Origin: Cloacibacillus sp.
GTDB taxonomy: Bacteria > Synergistota > Synergistia > Synergistales > Synergistaceae
Direction: 5' to 3'
Assembly (NCBI RefSeq): GCF_020860125.1
Contig: NZ_JAJBUX010000093.1
Coordinates: 1 to 64,000, forward strand
DNA: 64,000 bases
Notes under the pieces: model-generated
Seen by the model: only the letters and a program-made list of their open reading frames with translations
Database searches by the model: none
What the model was told of the DNA's origin: nothing
Position numbers and translations under genes: made by a program
In this document: one piece after another, positions 15,386 to 25,483 of the stretch
Layout of the letters: each line of letters begins with the position of its first letter
How positions within the stretch are numbered: the first letter of the stretch is position 1

Positions 15386-17128
15386 TTAAAAATCTTCCTT
15401 TACGCTCTCGTTGCTGTCCGAACCAAACTCAAGCTTATATTCCGGATAGGCGTTGATATAGAAGGTTAGGCCAAACTCTGTCTTATTTTTCTCATCTGAT
15501 TTATTGTCGCGGTACCATATCTGCCACGTTATACAGTGCTTATCGTAGGTGAGGGTGTAACGAACAGACGATATCTTGTCGGCCTGCAGGTCATAGTTGC
15601 CGCTGACGGCAAAATTCCACTTTTCCCACGAGGCGCCCAGCGGCAGAGGAAAGGAAATGCTCTGGCTGAATGACTCGCTGTCAGAATAATTGTCCCACAG
15701 CATCGGGCTTCCTCCGTCCGCCCAGCGGCGGTAGTAGGTGCTCGCGAGGCTGAAGTCGCCGATCTTATAGCTGAAACCGAACCAGGCGTTGGTGACATCC
15801 TGCGTCCTGTCCTTATCATAATAGTCGTAGCGCGTATATCTCGCGCCGTAGAAAGGTTTGAATATCCACAGGGACCACTTCGGCTGCCCCTGGTATTCCG
15901 CTCCGTAGGCAAGGCGATCCGTCCACTCGCCGTCTTTGGAGAAGTTGTCGCTGTATTTTCCCAAAATGCCGAAGATACGGAACTGCCCGCCGGAGACCCC
16001 GTCTTTGAACCAGGGGGTATGCAGATAAAATTCAGGCTTGCGCCAGACGTCGTAGTCGACTGAGACGTCCGGTTCTATCTCGTTACCGACAAGGTCGCGC
16101 TCGGCCCACCAAAGTCTCGCTAGCCAGCCGTTTTTCTCATACAGCAGCCCCCACGCCGGACGCCAGAGGGTATCGTCCGTATCTTCATTGTAAAGATGCT
16201 TCGCTGAGGCAAAGAGGGACAACGAGTCCATTATCTCATAGTTGTAATTGAATCTTGCCTCCCAGATACCCTTGCTCCAGTAGAGGCCGGCGACGTCAAG
16301 CTCTCCTATGTCCCCCATATCGATGGGACCTTTTATACCGAAGCCCATACCCTTATTAGAACTGTAGCGGATTATCGGCATCAGGGCGTCGCGGTTTCTC
16401 TTGCTGTTTGCGATATAGTCGAAGGGATAGGCCATGATCAGCGTCTTGCCGATATAAAATTTCGGCTTTTTGATGACCGTGCGCTTACCAGGATAGACGA
16501 CCACCTTTTTAGAGACAAGACGATAGTGCGGATTTGTGAAATCGCAGGTGGTCGATGTCACGCCGAGCCATTCGGCGACGTCCTCGGATTCGCTCTGCTT
16601 CTTCTTTTTTCTCGGCGCACGCACAATGCCAAGCTTGACGGCATCCTCTATCGGCATAAGCCGCACGGTACCGCCCTGCATGTACATCGCCTCGGACTTG
16701 CCCGAAACCTGAGTCAGCACGCCGCGGCGCGTCTCCATATTGTATTTTAGATGTTTGCCGGTAAACCTATCGCCGCCGGACATGATTACGACGTTCTCAC
16801 GGTGGTCGGAGTAGGCGTCCACTATATTTGTATCGGCGTCGTATTCGGCGTAGGGGGCGAAGAGGCGCACCTCTTTGTTTCTTACCTTAACGTTGCCCTC
16901 CGCCGTCGCGAGGCCGGTCTTTTCACTGTAGCTGATCTCATCCGCGTCAAGGAATACCTCGTTGGGCGGCTGTTTCGGCGTATCGTCCGCGCCCTCGGAC
17001 GGTATGTACATCGGGGCCGGTTCGCCCTTGTCGTCGGCAAATGAGGGCGCCGCCTGCGTAAAAAAAATTGCCGCGCAGAAAAGGGCGACAAATAATCCCC
17101 TTCCGCCCCTCGTCAGCGATCGCTCCAT
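15386..17128 (-). CDS. lptD: LPS-assembly protein LptD-like (OstA) outer-membrane protein
   Basis: About 580 residues from ATG 17128 (GGAGGG, 8 nt upstream). A signal peptide (about 1-31, ending near SFADD) is followed by an OstA/LptA-type beta-jellyroll (about 50-150; LDADEISYSEKTGLATAEGNVKV) and a long C-terminal part rich in alternating aromatic strands (YEYNY-like repeats) expected to form the barrel. The family inserts lipopolysaccharide into the outer leaflet. It overlaps the lptC end by 16 nt. It is shorter than the E. coli protein (about 780), which is usual outside Proteobacteria. Confidence 0.85.
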   Translation of the reverse strand: MERSLTRGGRGLFVALFCAAIFFTQAAPSFADDKGEPAPMYIPSEGADDTPKQPPNEVFLDADEISYSEKTGLATAEGNVKVRNKEVRLFAPYAEYDADTNIVDAYSDHRENVVIMSGGDRFTGKHLKYNMETRRGVLTQVSGKSEAMYMQGGTVRLMPIEDAVKLGIVRAPRKKKKQSESEDVAEWLGVTSTTCDFTNPHYRLVSKKVVVYPGKRTVIKKPKFYIGKTLIMAYPFDYIANSKRNRDALMPIIRYSSNKGMGFGIKGPIDMGDIGELDVAGLYWSKGIWEARFNYNYEIMDSLSLFASAKHLYNEDTDDTLWRPAWGLLYEKNGWLARLWWAERDLVGNEIEPDVSVDYDVWRKPEFYLHTPWFKDGVSGGQFRIFGILGKYSDNFSKDGEWTDRLAYGAEYQGQPKWSLWIFKPFYGARYTRYDYYDKDRTQDVTNAWFGFSYKIGDFSLASTYYRRWADGGSPMLWDNYSDSESFSQSISFPLPLGASWEKWNFAVSGNYDLQADKISSVRYTLTYDKHCITWQIWYRDNKSDEKNKTEFGLTFYINAYPEYKLEFGSDSNESVKEDF

Positions 17129-17658
17129 GTTATAGTCCCTCCGTCTGTAAGCCGGCACTCGCCGCTTTTTGTATCATAGTATCCCTTTTTGCCGTCTATC
17201 ACCATGCGTCCGTCTGTGAGCCTCACTCCGTCGTCGAAGTGCCACTTTTCGGCCGACGCCTCATATTTGACATTGCCCGACTTGAGGTTATATTCCTTGG
17301 CTGCCTCTTTCATCACGCCGTCGGCGCTGGTAAGCGATAGATCGTTGTTTTCGCGGGTAAAGGTCCCGTTGTCGGCGTAAATGTGCGTCACCTTGCCGGT
17401 TGGGTCCGTGATCGTCACGTCCATGGAGCTTCCGTAGACGATACCGTCTTTGTGTTCAACGCGCGGCGAGACCAGTTTCCATTTTTTTCCGCTGATCATC
17501 CGCTCAATTTCTATATTCTCCACCACCAGATCGGGGATCGGTATCTTGTTCATGGCGCTGAGATGGAGGTCGCGCCAAAGATAAAATGCCCCGACGGCGA
17601 TCATGAGGATCACCGTCAGGACGGTAAATTTCTTGCGGGATATTTTTCCTTTTAGCAC
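17113..17658 (-). CDS. lptC: LPS export ABC transporter periplasmic protein LptC-like
   Basis: 181 residues with one N-terminal membrane anchor (about 12-28) and a periplasmic beta-jellyroll. The pattern ISGKKWKLVSPRVEHKDGIVYG and later YADNGTFTRENNDLSLT fits LptC/YrbK, the inner-membrane-anchored link of the Lpt bridge. Its position just before lptD and after a glycine-zipper envelope protein supports an LPS-transport unit; lptA, lptB, lptF and lptG are not in this window. Confidence 0.82.
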   Translation of the reverse strand: MLKGKISRKKFTVLTVILMIAVGAFYLWRDLHLSAMNKIPIPDLVVENIEIERMISGKKWKLVSPRVEHKDGIVYGSSMDVTITDPTGKVTHIYADNGTFTRENNDLSLTSADGVMKEAAKEYNLKSGNVKYEASAEKWHFDDGVRLTDGRMVIDGKKGYYDTKSGECRLTDGGTITWSDR

Positions 17659-17672
17659 AATCTAACCCTTCT

Positions 17673-18830
17673 CTAGTTAAGAGGCGCGGACTGAGTCCCC
17701 TGCGGTGCGGAATCCTCCGTCTGCGTGATCGGCGTTATCTGCTGCGGTATCTTATATCCGGAAACCATAACGTTATCTACGGTCTGAACGTAGAAGAGGG
17801 TACCCTCTTTCAGCTGCTTGTCGTTGCCGCGGATGAGAAATCCTCCGGCAAGGCCGACCGGTCCCAGCAGCAGCGCGCCGCCGAAGCTCGCGCCCGCGGC
17901 TCCGATGATGCCGCTGTCTACATCCATCGCCTTTTTAGCGGCTTCGCCGAGATTGACCGGAACCACGGAGGGACCTAGCACCTCTACGCTGTCTATCCGC
18001 ATCTCTATCTCGGAGGAACGGCCGAAGCTGCGCGGCGGTTTGACCTTTGTAATATGGCCGAATACGCGGCTGCCCTTTGGCGCGACAAGTACGTCTCCAA
18101 CGACGATCTGCTCGTTGAGACCGAGGATGATGATGTCATTGACCTTGACGTTCCGTACAGTAAGTGTGTCAAGCAGCGTGCCCTTGACGATGGTCTCCTT
18201 CGGCAGTTCAAACTGCACGGCGGCAATACCGTCTGGAAGCAGTCTGGTCAGAAGACGTTCCACGCGTGAAACGAGCGGACCGGCCTGGATCGCCCCCTCA
18301 AGTACGCCCTCCATCGAGTCGACGCGCTTGGACAGCGACCAGGTGGGATGTATCTGCTGTTCTATGCCCCATTCGGCGACGGAGAGCTTAAACAGCAGCG
18401 AGGGCTGGGTACCGGTCCCCTTCTCGAGGAAATCTATCAGCGCCGTCTGGCGTTCGGTCAGGCTTCCGGGAAGCTCCCTGCCAAAGACAGTTTTCTCTAC
18501 GTCGTTGAGCCTGTTCAGGAGACCTCCGTCGCGGGGCCGTCCGTAGACGATCGTCTCTATTCTTTCAAGCATCTGAAAAGCGGGGGCGGTGTTAAGCGGT
18601 TGAACGATCGTATTCTGCGTACCGGTAGATACGGTGGCCGGAGCCTGCGCAGTGGACGCGGGTGCAGCCGCCGGGACCGCGGACGGCTCGGTGGCCGCCG
18701 CCGTATTGGCCGGTGCCGTGGCGGCGGCCGGCGCCGTCACCGGGGTCGTATCAGTTGCCGCGAATGCCGCCGCGGCGGATAGGATGATGCTCACAGCCAT
18801 AGATATGGCCAGCATACTTTTTTTCTTCAT
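17673..18830 (-). CDS. Unrecognised exported protein with Ala/Pro-rich region and glycine zipper
   Basis: 385 residues. A clear signal peptide (about 1-24, ending AAAAFA) leads into a low-complexity Ala/Pro/Thr stretch (about 25-75). The middle contains two related segments (ERIETIVYGRPRDGGLLNRL and NDVEKTVFGRELPGSLTERQ) that look like an internal repeat. Near 300-330 a glycine-rich stretch (GIIGAAGASFGGALLLGPVGLAGG) resembles a glycine zipper. I do not recognise a family. It sits between pyrG (TAATG overlap) and lptC, so an envelope role is likely. Confidence 0.75.
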   Translation of the reverse strand: MKKKSMLAISMAVSIILSAAAAFAATDTTPVTAPAAATAPANTAAATEPSAVPAAAPASTAQAPATVSTGTQNTIVQPLNTAPAFQMLERIETIVYGRPRDGGLLNRLNDVEKTVFGRELPGSLTERQTALIDFLEKGTGTQPSLLFKLSVAEWGIEQQIHPTWSLSKRVDSMEGVLEGAIQAGPLVSRVERLLTRLLPDGIAAVQFELPKETIVKGTLLDTLTVRNVKVNDIIILGLNEQIVVGDVLVAPKGSRVFGHITKVKPPRSFGRSSEIEMRIDSVEVLGPSVVPVNLGEAAKKAMDVDSGIIGAAGASFGGALLLGPVGLAGGFLIRGNDKQLKEGTLFYVQTVDNVMVSGYKIPQQITPITQTEDSAPQGTQSAPLN

Positions 18831-20458
18831 TATTTTGCCTCCTTTTTTAGCTTTTTCTGCCTGTCAAGCGCCGCCGCGATAAAATCCTTAAAGAGCGGGT
18901 GCGGCTTGACGGGACGAGAAAGGAACTCGGGGTGGAACTGAACTCCGATCATCCATGGATGATTGACGTTCTCCATAATCTCTACCTGTCCGCCGGTCGG
19001 GCAGATTCCTGCCACTTTCATTCCGGCGTCGTCAAACTCTTTGATATATTTGTTGTTGAATTCAAAGCGGTGGCGGTGACGCTCCTCTATTTCGTTGGTG
19101 CCGTATATCCGCTCAGCCTTGGAGCCGGCGCTGATATTACAGGGATAGGCTCCGAGTCTTGAGGTGCCGCCGATGTCTTTGACATTTTTCTGCTCTTCCA
19201 TCAGGTAAATGACGGGATCGGGCGTATCCTCGTCCATCTCCAGGCTGTTCGCCATTTTGAGTCCCAGCACGTCGCGCGCGAATTCGATGACGGCGACCTG
19301 CATGCCAAGGCAGAGGCCGAAATAGGGTATTCCATTTTCGCGGGCGTACTTAGCCGCGGCGATCATGCCCTCGACTCCGCGCTGGCCAAAGCCTCCGGGG
19401 ACCAGTATCGCGTCGGCGCCGCCAAGTATCTCTTCGACATTGCCGTTTTCAAGGTCGCCCGACTCAACGGGAAACATCTTTACCTTAACGCCGTTGGCGA
19501 TGCCGGCGTGTGAGACCGCCTCATTAACGCTGAGATAGGCGTCCTTCATCTCCGTATACTTTCCAACCAGCGCGACGACGATCTCTCCCTTAAGGGTGTC
19601 GTGCTTGTGGAGGAATTCTTTCCAGTCCTTCATATCAGGGGCCTTCTGCGTCGGCATGCCGAGCTTTCTCAGCACGAGGTTGTCAAACTTCTGCAAATGA
19701 AGCACTATGGGGATTCTGTAGATCGAATCGGAATCTATCGCCTCAAAGACCGCATCGGCGGGGACGCTGCAAAAGAGGCCGATCTTCTCTCTGAGATCCG
19801 GCCCCACTGGATACTGCGAACGGCAGACGATGACGTCTGGCTGTATACCGATACGGCGCAGCTCGTTGACGCTGTGCTGGGTAGGTTTGGTCTTGAGCTC
19901 GCCTGAGGCCGCGATATAGGGAACGAGGGTGACATGGCAGTAAAGGATGTTTTCCCGACCGACGCGTCCGGCGAACTGGCGTATCGCCTCAAGATATGGA
20001 AGGCCCTCAATGTCGCCGACCGTACCGCCGATTTCGGCAATGACGACGTCATTACCGGCGCCGACATGTTCGATCCGGTCCTGTATTTCGTTCGTGATAT
20101 GCGGTATGACCTGCACTGTGGCGCCGTTATAGCCTCCCGCGCGCTCGCGCTGGATCACGGAGGAGTAAACTTTGCCCGTGGTACAGCTGTTCTCGCCCAG
20201 GATCGCCTCATCTATAAAGCGCTCATAATGCCCGAGATCAAGATCCGTCTCCGCGCCGTCACAGGTCACAAAGACCTCGCCATGCTGGAAGGGACTCATA
20301 GCCCCCGCGTCGACGTTGATATAGGGGTCCATCTTTATGATGCTCACCCTGTAACCGCGGCGCTTCAGCAATACGCCGAGCGACGCGGCGGTGATCCCTT
20401 TTCCAAGAGAAGAAACTACCCCGCCGGTGACAAAAATATACTTAGTCATAGAATTCAA
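18830..20458 (-). CDS. pyrG: CTP synthase
   Basis: 542 residues, the standard length. The synthetase domain begins with [17 protein letters not shown] and the glutamine amidotransferase domain has GLCLGMQ (nucleophilic Cys) and VQFHPEF near residue 515. It aminates UTP with glutamine nitrogen. The start may be TTG 20458 (AAAGGGG 4-5 nt upstream) or ATG 20449 three codons later; homologues usually begin with the latter. Its stop overlaps the next gene's ATG as TAATG. Confidence 0.96.
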   Translation of the reverse strand: MNSMTKYIFVTGGVVSSLGKGITAASLGVLLKRRGYRVSIIKMDPYINVDAGAMSPFQHGEVFVTCDGAETDLDLGHYERFIDEAILGENSCTTGKVYSSVIQRERAGGYNGATVQVIPHITNEIQDRIEHVGAGNDVVIAEIGGTVGDIEGLPYLEAIRQFAGRVGRENILYCHVTLVPYIAASGELKTKPTQHSVNELRRIGIQPDVIVCRSQYPVGPDLREKIGLFCSVPADAVFEAIDSDSIYRIPIVLHLQKFDNLVLRKLGMPTQKAPDMKDWKEFLHKHDTLKGEIVVALVGKYTEMKDAYLSVNEAVSHAGIANGVKVKMFPVESGDLENGNVEEILGGADAILVPGGFGQRGVEGMIAAAKYARENGIPYFGLCLGMQVAVIEFARDVLGLKMANSLEMDEDTPDPVIYLMEEQKNVKDIGGTSRLGAYPCNISAGSKAERIYGTNEIEERHRHRFEFNNKYIKEFDDAGMKVAGICPTGGQVEIMENVNHPWMIGVQFHPEFLSRPVKPHPLFKDFIAAALDRQKKLKKEAK

Positions 20459-20503
20459 AACGCCCCTTTACGCATATCTGAAATTTATCAATATCTGTCC
20501 AGT

Positions 20504-21913
20504 CTATCTGAGATGTCTAAGCGGATTCTGCGGCGTACCGTTGACCCGGACCTCAAAGTGCACGTGGTTTCCCGTAGAACGTCCGGTGCTGCCCACGAGG
20601 GCGATCGTCTGTCCCTGGGACACCCTCATGCCCTTCTGCGCGATAAGCTTGCTGCAGTGGCCGTAGAGCGTAGTCAGCCCCTTTGAATGGGATATGACGA
20701 CCGCCTTGCCGTATCCGCCCATCCAGCCGGAATGAACGACCACGCCGGAGGCACCGGCTTTGATCTCCGTGCCGCGAGGGGCGCGTATGTCAAGCCCCGA
20801 ATGGAATACACGGCGTCTGCCGAACGGACTCTTGCGCCATCCAAACGGACTTGATATCTGTCCAAGTACAGGCCAGCGAAAACCTCTGACGCTGCCGCTC
20901 GAAATTTTTACCGTAGCGGTGCGGACACGGCCATTTTTATTCGTCGCGATATGCACTTCAGTGACAGCGACCAGCTTTCCGCCGGGCAGGAATATCTCGC
21001 TGCCGGCGACCAGCGATTCGCTCTTCATCGCGTTGGCAATCAGGACCGACTCCTTTGTCGAACCGTACTTATCTGCAAGCTTGGCGAGGGTGTCCCTCTT
21101 CGCCACCTTGACAAAGATACCGTCCTGATTCGGTATGCGCAGAGCCATTCCCAGTTTAAGGCGGTTTATATTTCCGCCTAGAACCTTCTGGTTCGACCCT
21201 ACGAGCGTATCAACGTCCAGGTTGAATTTATCCGATATTCCCCAAAGCGTGTCTCCCTCTTTGACAATATACTCGGATGTCTCAAGCAGCTTTCCCTTCT
21301 TCGCGATGGCCAGCTCCTCTTTCTGTAGCTTCCTGACAAAGAGCAGCGTCGCGGTTACGTCGTTATGGCTGTCCGGAACATAGAGCACCTCGGCGGGATT
21401 CGGCTTTTCATTTTTCCGCAGACCGTTAGCCTGACGCAGGTCCTCTTCACTGATGCCGAACTCATCGGCGATAGACTTCAAAGTATCGCCGGGCTCAAGA
21501 ACGACCTCGGTCCAGTGGATATCCTCGTCTAGGACGCTCTGGTCGGAGCTGGAGATGCGCCCGTCATTCTTCGAGAGTATGCCGTAAAGCTTAAGCTCCT
21601 CATCGGTGAGCGTCGGGATACTTGGAAGCGGCCCGATCGCCAGCGGCACTATCTCAGTCTCCTCCTCGGCGGCAGCCGCCGGAGCGGCTCCTGTATTGTT
21701 GAGGAAGTCAGAGACGTCCACAGTAAAGAAGCCCCGGTTGTCTTCGGGGCGTTCCATCACAAATTCGCTGTCAAGGCCGATCCAGTACATGCCTGTATGC
21801 TCCGCCGCTTTGGCGGCGAAGACGACGGCGCTTCCAACCGCAGCCATCAAAAAGATGATGAGGCAAAGAGTCTTCCGTCGTTTTGTTTTACGTATATCAT
21901 CTCCGGCTTTCAT
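20504..21913 (-). CDS. LysM- and M23-domain cell-wall peptidase
   Basis: 469 residues. An uncleaved or signal-type hydrophobic segment (about 14-33) exports the protein; three LysM-like modules (about 135-180, 213-260 and 266-310) should bind peptidoglycan; and the M23 peptidase domain (about 345-465) keeps the zinc ligands and active-site residues His371, Asp375 (HSGLD), His419 and His450/His452 (HVHFE). It most likely trims peptidoglycan crosslinks or activates an amidase during division. It lies between rho and pyrG in the same direction. Confidence 0.9.
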   Translation of the reverse strand: MKAGDDIRKTKRRKTLCLIIFLMAAVGSAVVFAAKAAEHTGMYWIGLDSEFVMERPEDNRGFFTVDVSDFLNNTGAAPAAAAEEETEIVPLAIGPLPSIPTLTDEELKLYGILSKNDGRISSSDQSVLDEDIHWTEVVLEPGDTLKSIADEFGISEEDLRQANGLRKNEKPNPAEVLYVPDSHNDVTATLLFVRKLQKEELAIAKKGKLLETSEYIVKEGDTLWGISDKFNLDVDTLVGSNQKVLGGNINRLKLGMALRIPNQDGIFVKVAKRDTLAKLADKYGSTKESVLIANAMKSESLVAGSEIFLPGGKLVAVTEVHIATNKNGRVRTATVKISSGSVRGFRWPVLGQISSPFGWRKSPFGRRRVFHSGLDIRAPRGTEIKAGASGVVVHSGWMGGYGKAVVISHSKGLTTLYGHCSKLIAQKGMRVSQGQTIALVGSTGRSTGNHVHFEVRVNGTPQNPLRHLR

Positions 21914-21956
21914 CGATTCACCTCTTACGATTGTCGTCGCTCGAAAAAGTCAGTTT

Positions 21957-23915
21957 CTAGCCAGCCTTTATTGTAGCAAGAAAATCACGATTCGTGGGCG
22001 TGTTTCTTAATTTATCAAGGATAAGATTTAGAACTTCCGCCTCGTCCATATTTGCGATCTTCCTGCGGAGGCCCCAGATGCGCTGCAGATCGCCCTCGGG
22101 CACCATAAGCTCCTCTTTGCGCGTTCCTGAACGTGTGATATCGAGGGCCGGGAAGATGCGCTGCTCGGATATCTTCCGCGAGAGGTGGACCTCCATGTTG
22201 CCAGTTCCTTTGAATTCTTCATAAATCACGTCGTCCATACGGCTGCCGGTCTCAACCAGCGAGGTACCGATGATCGTCAGACTGCCGCCGTTTTCTATGT
22301 TGCGTGCGGTGCCGAAGAACTTCTTCGGGAAGTAGAGCGCAGCGGGGTCCATACCGCCGGAGAGCGTGCGTCCCGACGGAGGAACGATAAGGTTTGAGGC
22401 GCGGGCAAGTCTTGTGATCGAATCAAGCAGCAGCACGACGTCCTTCGAGACCTCCACGAGACGCTTCGCCTTTTCAAGGGCCAGCCCTGCGACGCGGAGA
22501 TGCTCCTCCGCGGGGCGGTCAAAGGTGGAGGCGATGATCTCGCCGTCCACAGAACGCGCCATATCGGTGACCTCTTCGGGGCGTTCGTCGATGAGCAGCA
22601 CCATAAGTATCACTTCGGGATGGTTTGTCGTTATCGAATGTGCGAGGTTTTTGAGGAGGGTCGTCTTTCCGGCCTTCGGCGGAGAAACGATCAGAGCGCG
22701 CTGTCCTTTACCGATCGGCGCAAATATATCGACGATACGCGTGGCTATCTGTTTGCGGTCCGTCTCCAGCTCAAGTTTTTCGGTGGGGAATATCGGCGTC
22801 AGCGCCTCAAAGTGCGGGCGGCGGCGCGCCTCCTCAGGGTCGGTGAAGTTCACGTTCTCCACGCGGAGCAGCGCCTCATAATGCTCCTGGTCCTTCGGGG
22901 GACGGATGATGCCCCAGACCACATCGCCGTTGCGCAGACCGAAACGTCTTATCTGCGATGCAGACACATATATATCGTTGCTGCTCGGGAGGAGTCCGGA
23001 GGGACGCAGGAATCCGTATCCCTCGCTCATGCACTCAAGGGTGCCGCCGTTGAAGCGGTAACCGAGGGCCTCCGCCTGCGTCTTCAGGATGTCGTTGATT
23101 AGATCGTCCTTGCGGCGTGTAGTTATCAAGGTCACGCCGATCTCTTTTGCGATCTTGCGCAGCTCGGCGAGAGTCTGTCCGGCAAGCTGGTTGAATCCCA
23201 ATTTGGGATGCTGGTGGCGTATCTGTCCTCTGTCGTTCTTCTGCGGGTCTACTACGGGGAGGTTTCTGTTTTCCGTGGCGTTTTCGTCGCATACTTCGGC
23301 CCCGTCCTCTGTTTCCGAGGCGGCCTCTATCTCTTTTTCAAGTGCAATCTCTTCATTTTTCTCTTCCGGAGTTTCATCGGCGCAGGGTTCGCTGTCAGCA
23401 GCCTGCGCAAGCTGAACGGCGTCAGGGGTGATCTCATCATCCGCGACGGCCTTGGCCGGCTCCGCAGCTTCTCCGGAGGACGCTTCCGCCTGCGGCGGCT
23501 CCGCCACTTCGACTGTCTCTTTTACAGGGGCCTCCGACTCTTTTTTCGGAGCGCGCCTGGTTCTTTTGACCGCCTTTTTATCTTCCTGTTCGGTGGAGGC
23601 ATCTTTCTCCTCCTCTGGGAAGAGCGTGCCTGTCGCCTCGGCGACGGCCTTCTTTCTGCCGCGGCGGCTCTTTTTTTCCTCCGCTGCAGGTTGTTCCTGG
23701 ACTTCCGGCACTTCAGTCACGGTTTCCTCTTCGTTCTTTTTCCTGACGTAAGTCCTCTTTTTACGAACAGGCGTCTCTTCCGGCGCTTCGGGGGCCGACC
23801 CTTTTATCTCTGCGGTGCTTTCAGCATTTTCAGCGGTTTCACCCCTCTTCGAGGCGGCGCGCCGTCTTACGGCAGCCTTCGGTTCATCTGTGGGTTCTAT
23901 CTTTTTCCTTGGCAA
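21957..23915 (-). CDS. rho: Transcription termination factor Rho with a long N-terminal extension
   Basis: 652 residues, about 230 more than E. coli Rho. Residues 1-235 are a low-complexity tract rich in Glu, Ala, Lys and Pro with basic clusters; the Rho N-terminal domain begins near 240, the RNA-binding cold-shock fold follows (GYGFLRPSG near 300), and the ATPase has SPPKAGKT at 411-418 and the Q- and R-loops after it. It is an RNA-dependent helicase ending transcription. The TTG start at 23915 is fixed by GGAGG 8 nt upstream. Confidence 0.95.
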   Translation of the reverse strand: MPRKKIEPTDEPKAAVRRRAASKRGETAENAESTAEIKGSAPEAPEETPVRKKRTYVRKKNEEETVTEVPEVQEQPAAEEKKSRRGRKKAVAEATGTLFPEEEKDASTEQEDKKAVKRTRRAPKKESEAPVKETVEVAEPPQAEASSGEAAEPAKAVADDEITPDAVQLAQAADSEPCADETPEEKNEEIALEKEIEAASETEDGAEVCDENATENRNLPVVDPQKNDRGQIRHQHPKLGFNQLAGQTLAELRKIAKEIGVTLITTRRKDDLINDILKTQAEALGYRFNGGTLECMSEGYGFLRPSGLLPSSNDIYVSASQIRRFGLRNGDVVWGIIRPPKDQEHYEALLRVENVNFTDPEEARRRPHFEALTPIFPTEKLELETDRKQIATRIVDIFAPIGKGQRALIVSPPKAGKTTLLKNLAHSITTNHPEVILMVLLIDERPEEVTDMARSVDGEIIASTFDRPAEEHLRVAGLALEKAKRLVEVSKDVVLLLDSITRLARASNLIVPPSGRTLSGGMDPAALYFPKKFFGTARNIENGGSLTIIGTSLVETGSRMDDVIYEEFKGTGNMEVHLSRKISEQRIFPALDITRSGTRKEELMVPEGDLQRIWGLRRKIANMDEAEVLNLILDKLRNTPTNRDFLATIKAG

Positions 23916-23950
23916 TTCATTAGCCTCCGTTTAATATGAAGAATAAAATA

Positions 23951-24406
23951 TTAATTCTTTCGTATGATTTCAAATTCCAGTTCGCTCAGCCGTTTTGTGG
24001 GTGATGATATCGTTACGCGGTACTTTCCGACTGGAAGGGGCGTGCCCTCTTCACGCAGCAGATAGAACGCTCTGACTCCGTCCTTAGTCATCAATTTCAG
24101 AGGTTCGGACAAGACCAAGTCTTTTCCGTAATACCATGAAACTTCCAAATGATTCCCTTCCGATGCGAAGGAATATTGAAACCACAGGCAGACCTGACGT
24201 GTTCCGTATTGAATGGTGTTCATCACTTTATGGGGAAGCCTGTTGCGGTCGAGTTCCACACAGACAACGGCTTTATCTATGCGGAAGGTACTTCCCAAGA
24301 GACCTGACTTGAGACTAACTACAATTAACGCTACCAGTATTATGACCGCCACACCGAGCAGTATCAACTGCCTTTTACCGGAACTCTTTGGGTAATTTTG
24401 ATCCAT
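23951..24406 (-). CDS. Unrecognised membrane-anchored extracytoplasmic protein
   Basis: 151 residues from ATG 24406 (GGTGG just upstream); the frame extends to 24484 without a ribosome site. A short N-terminal tail precedes one membrane segment (about 14-34), followed by an outside domain rich in beta-strand patterns (WFQYSFAS, EVSWYYGKDLVLSE, YRVTISS), possibly a DUF2914-like beta-sandwich. No enzymatic residues stand out. It is the first gene of the run rho-M23-pyrG-lptCD-ddl. Confidence 0.65.
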   Translation of the reverse strand: MDQNYPKSSGKRQLILLGVAVIILVALIVVSLKSGLLGSTFRIDKAVVCVELDRNRLPHKVMNTIQYGTRQVCLWFQYSFASEGNHLEVSWYYGKDLVLSEPLKLMTKDGVRAFYLLREEGTPLPVGKYRVTISSPTKRLSELEFEIIRKN

Positions 24407-24525
24407 CTGTTCCACCAGTCTCTGATTTATTATTTTATCATGAGTTTGTAGGAAAATATATATATTTTCTTCCGTAAAACACAAAAATCTCTACAAAAAT
24501 AGGATATCTTACTAAATACGCGGCC

Positions 24526-25395
24526 TCAATCGGGAGAATAAAGCGCCCAGAGCTCTTTAAGCGAAGATATGATCTTATCCTGCGTCGTTATATCGAACCC
24601 ATCGACTGTGAGTTCGGGGAGGCGGCTGATACCGTCCACAGCTCCCAGCCCATTCACAGCCTTCAGCATCGCCAGCTCATCTCCCGCCTCCGGTCCGCGC
24701 CAGCTTCCCCACATAAAAGAGAGCGCCGCGGCCAGCGCATAGGCCCCCCAGTTGCTGACGTCCACGGCGAGCGCGTAATCCGTCCGCACCGTGCAGAGAC
24801 ATGAGGCGTAGGCGGGCAGCAGCCTTTTAAGCTCCTCATGGAAGTTTCCCATGCCGACCTCGTTGCCCCCGTCGCCGATGCCAAGCGTCGGGATGCCGCG
24901 TTTCTTCGCCTCCGCGGCCAATTCGTCAAGCGGCGGCGTCCACTCCGAGATATCTATCTTACGGAAGTTGTAATAGCCGCCGTCCTCCGCGCGCCCCAGC
25001 CGTTCTGTGAAAATCAGTCCGTCCGGAGACCCGTCCGCAAGCCGCGGCGGCGCGACCCTCACCAGCCGCTCGGGATACTCCGCGGCGGTGGCGGCGGCGC
25101 GCATCACCGAAAGACAGAGATCGTCGGTCCATATCTCAGACTCACGTCCCTCACGTAAAAAGGCGCGCGCGAGCATCACCGCGCCGCCGGGACCGTCCGT
25201 CTCCGGAGCGTCGGCCCCCGGAATATAAAACCCCGAGACGACCGCCACCATTTTCAGGGGAGCGAAGGCCGCTGCCGCCCTCTGCCATTCGTCCGGGCGG
25301 CAAAGTTTGGAGACGCCGCGCCCTCCTCGGTCACGTGAAACAAGCGATATGAGCTTTTTAGCATAGGCTTCCGGTAGAACCATATCTGCGGTCAC
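24526..25395 (-). CDS. DUF4392 (D-glutamate cyclase-like) protein
   Basis: 289 residues starting at GTG 25395 behind GGAGGAG. The block GIPTLGIGDGGNEVGMGN near residues 170-190, followed by a long helical segment, is characteristic of the DUF4392 family, related to the C-terminal domain of mammalian D-glutamate cyclase (C14orf159). The family is thought to act on D-glutamate or related small acids, which is inference here. It follows pfkA with a hairpin between the two genes. Confidence 0.78.
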   Translation of the reverse strand: MTADMVLPEAYAKKLISLVSRDRGGRGVSKLCRPDEWQRAAAAFAPLKMVAVVSGFYIPGADAPETDGPGGAVMLARAFLREGRESEIWTDDLCLSVMRAAATAAEYPERLVRVAPPRLADGSPDGLIFTERLGRAEDGGYYNFRKIDISEWTPPLDELAAEAKKRGIPTLGIGDGGNEVGMGNFHEELKRLLPAYASCLCTVRTDYALAVDVSNWGAYALAAALSFMWGSWRGPEAGDELAMLKAVNGLGAVDGISRLPELTVDGFDITTQDKIISSLKELWALYSPD

Positions 25396-25439
25396 GGTAT
25401 CTCCTCCATTTGATAACGGTCAAATGCGGTGCGGTGAAC

Positions 25440-25464
25440 TGCCGCCACGTTATTTCCGGCGGCA
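25440..25464 (-). other. Intergenic hairpin between pfkA and the DUF4392 gene
   Basis: A perfect 7-bp GC-rich inverted repeat (TGCCGCC at 25440-25446 with GGCGGCA at 25458-25464) has no T-tract on either strand. It could protect the pfkA mRNA end rather than terminate. Confidence 0.4.
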
Positions 25465-25483
25465 GACGGGCGTCGTCAAATAT

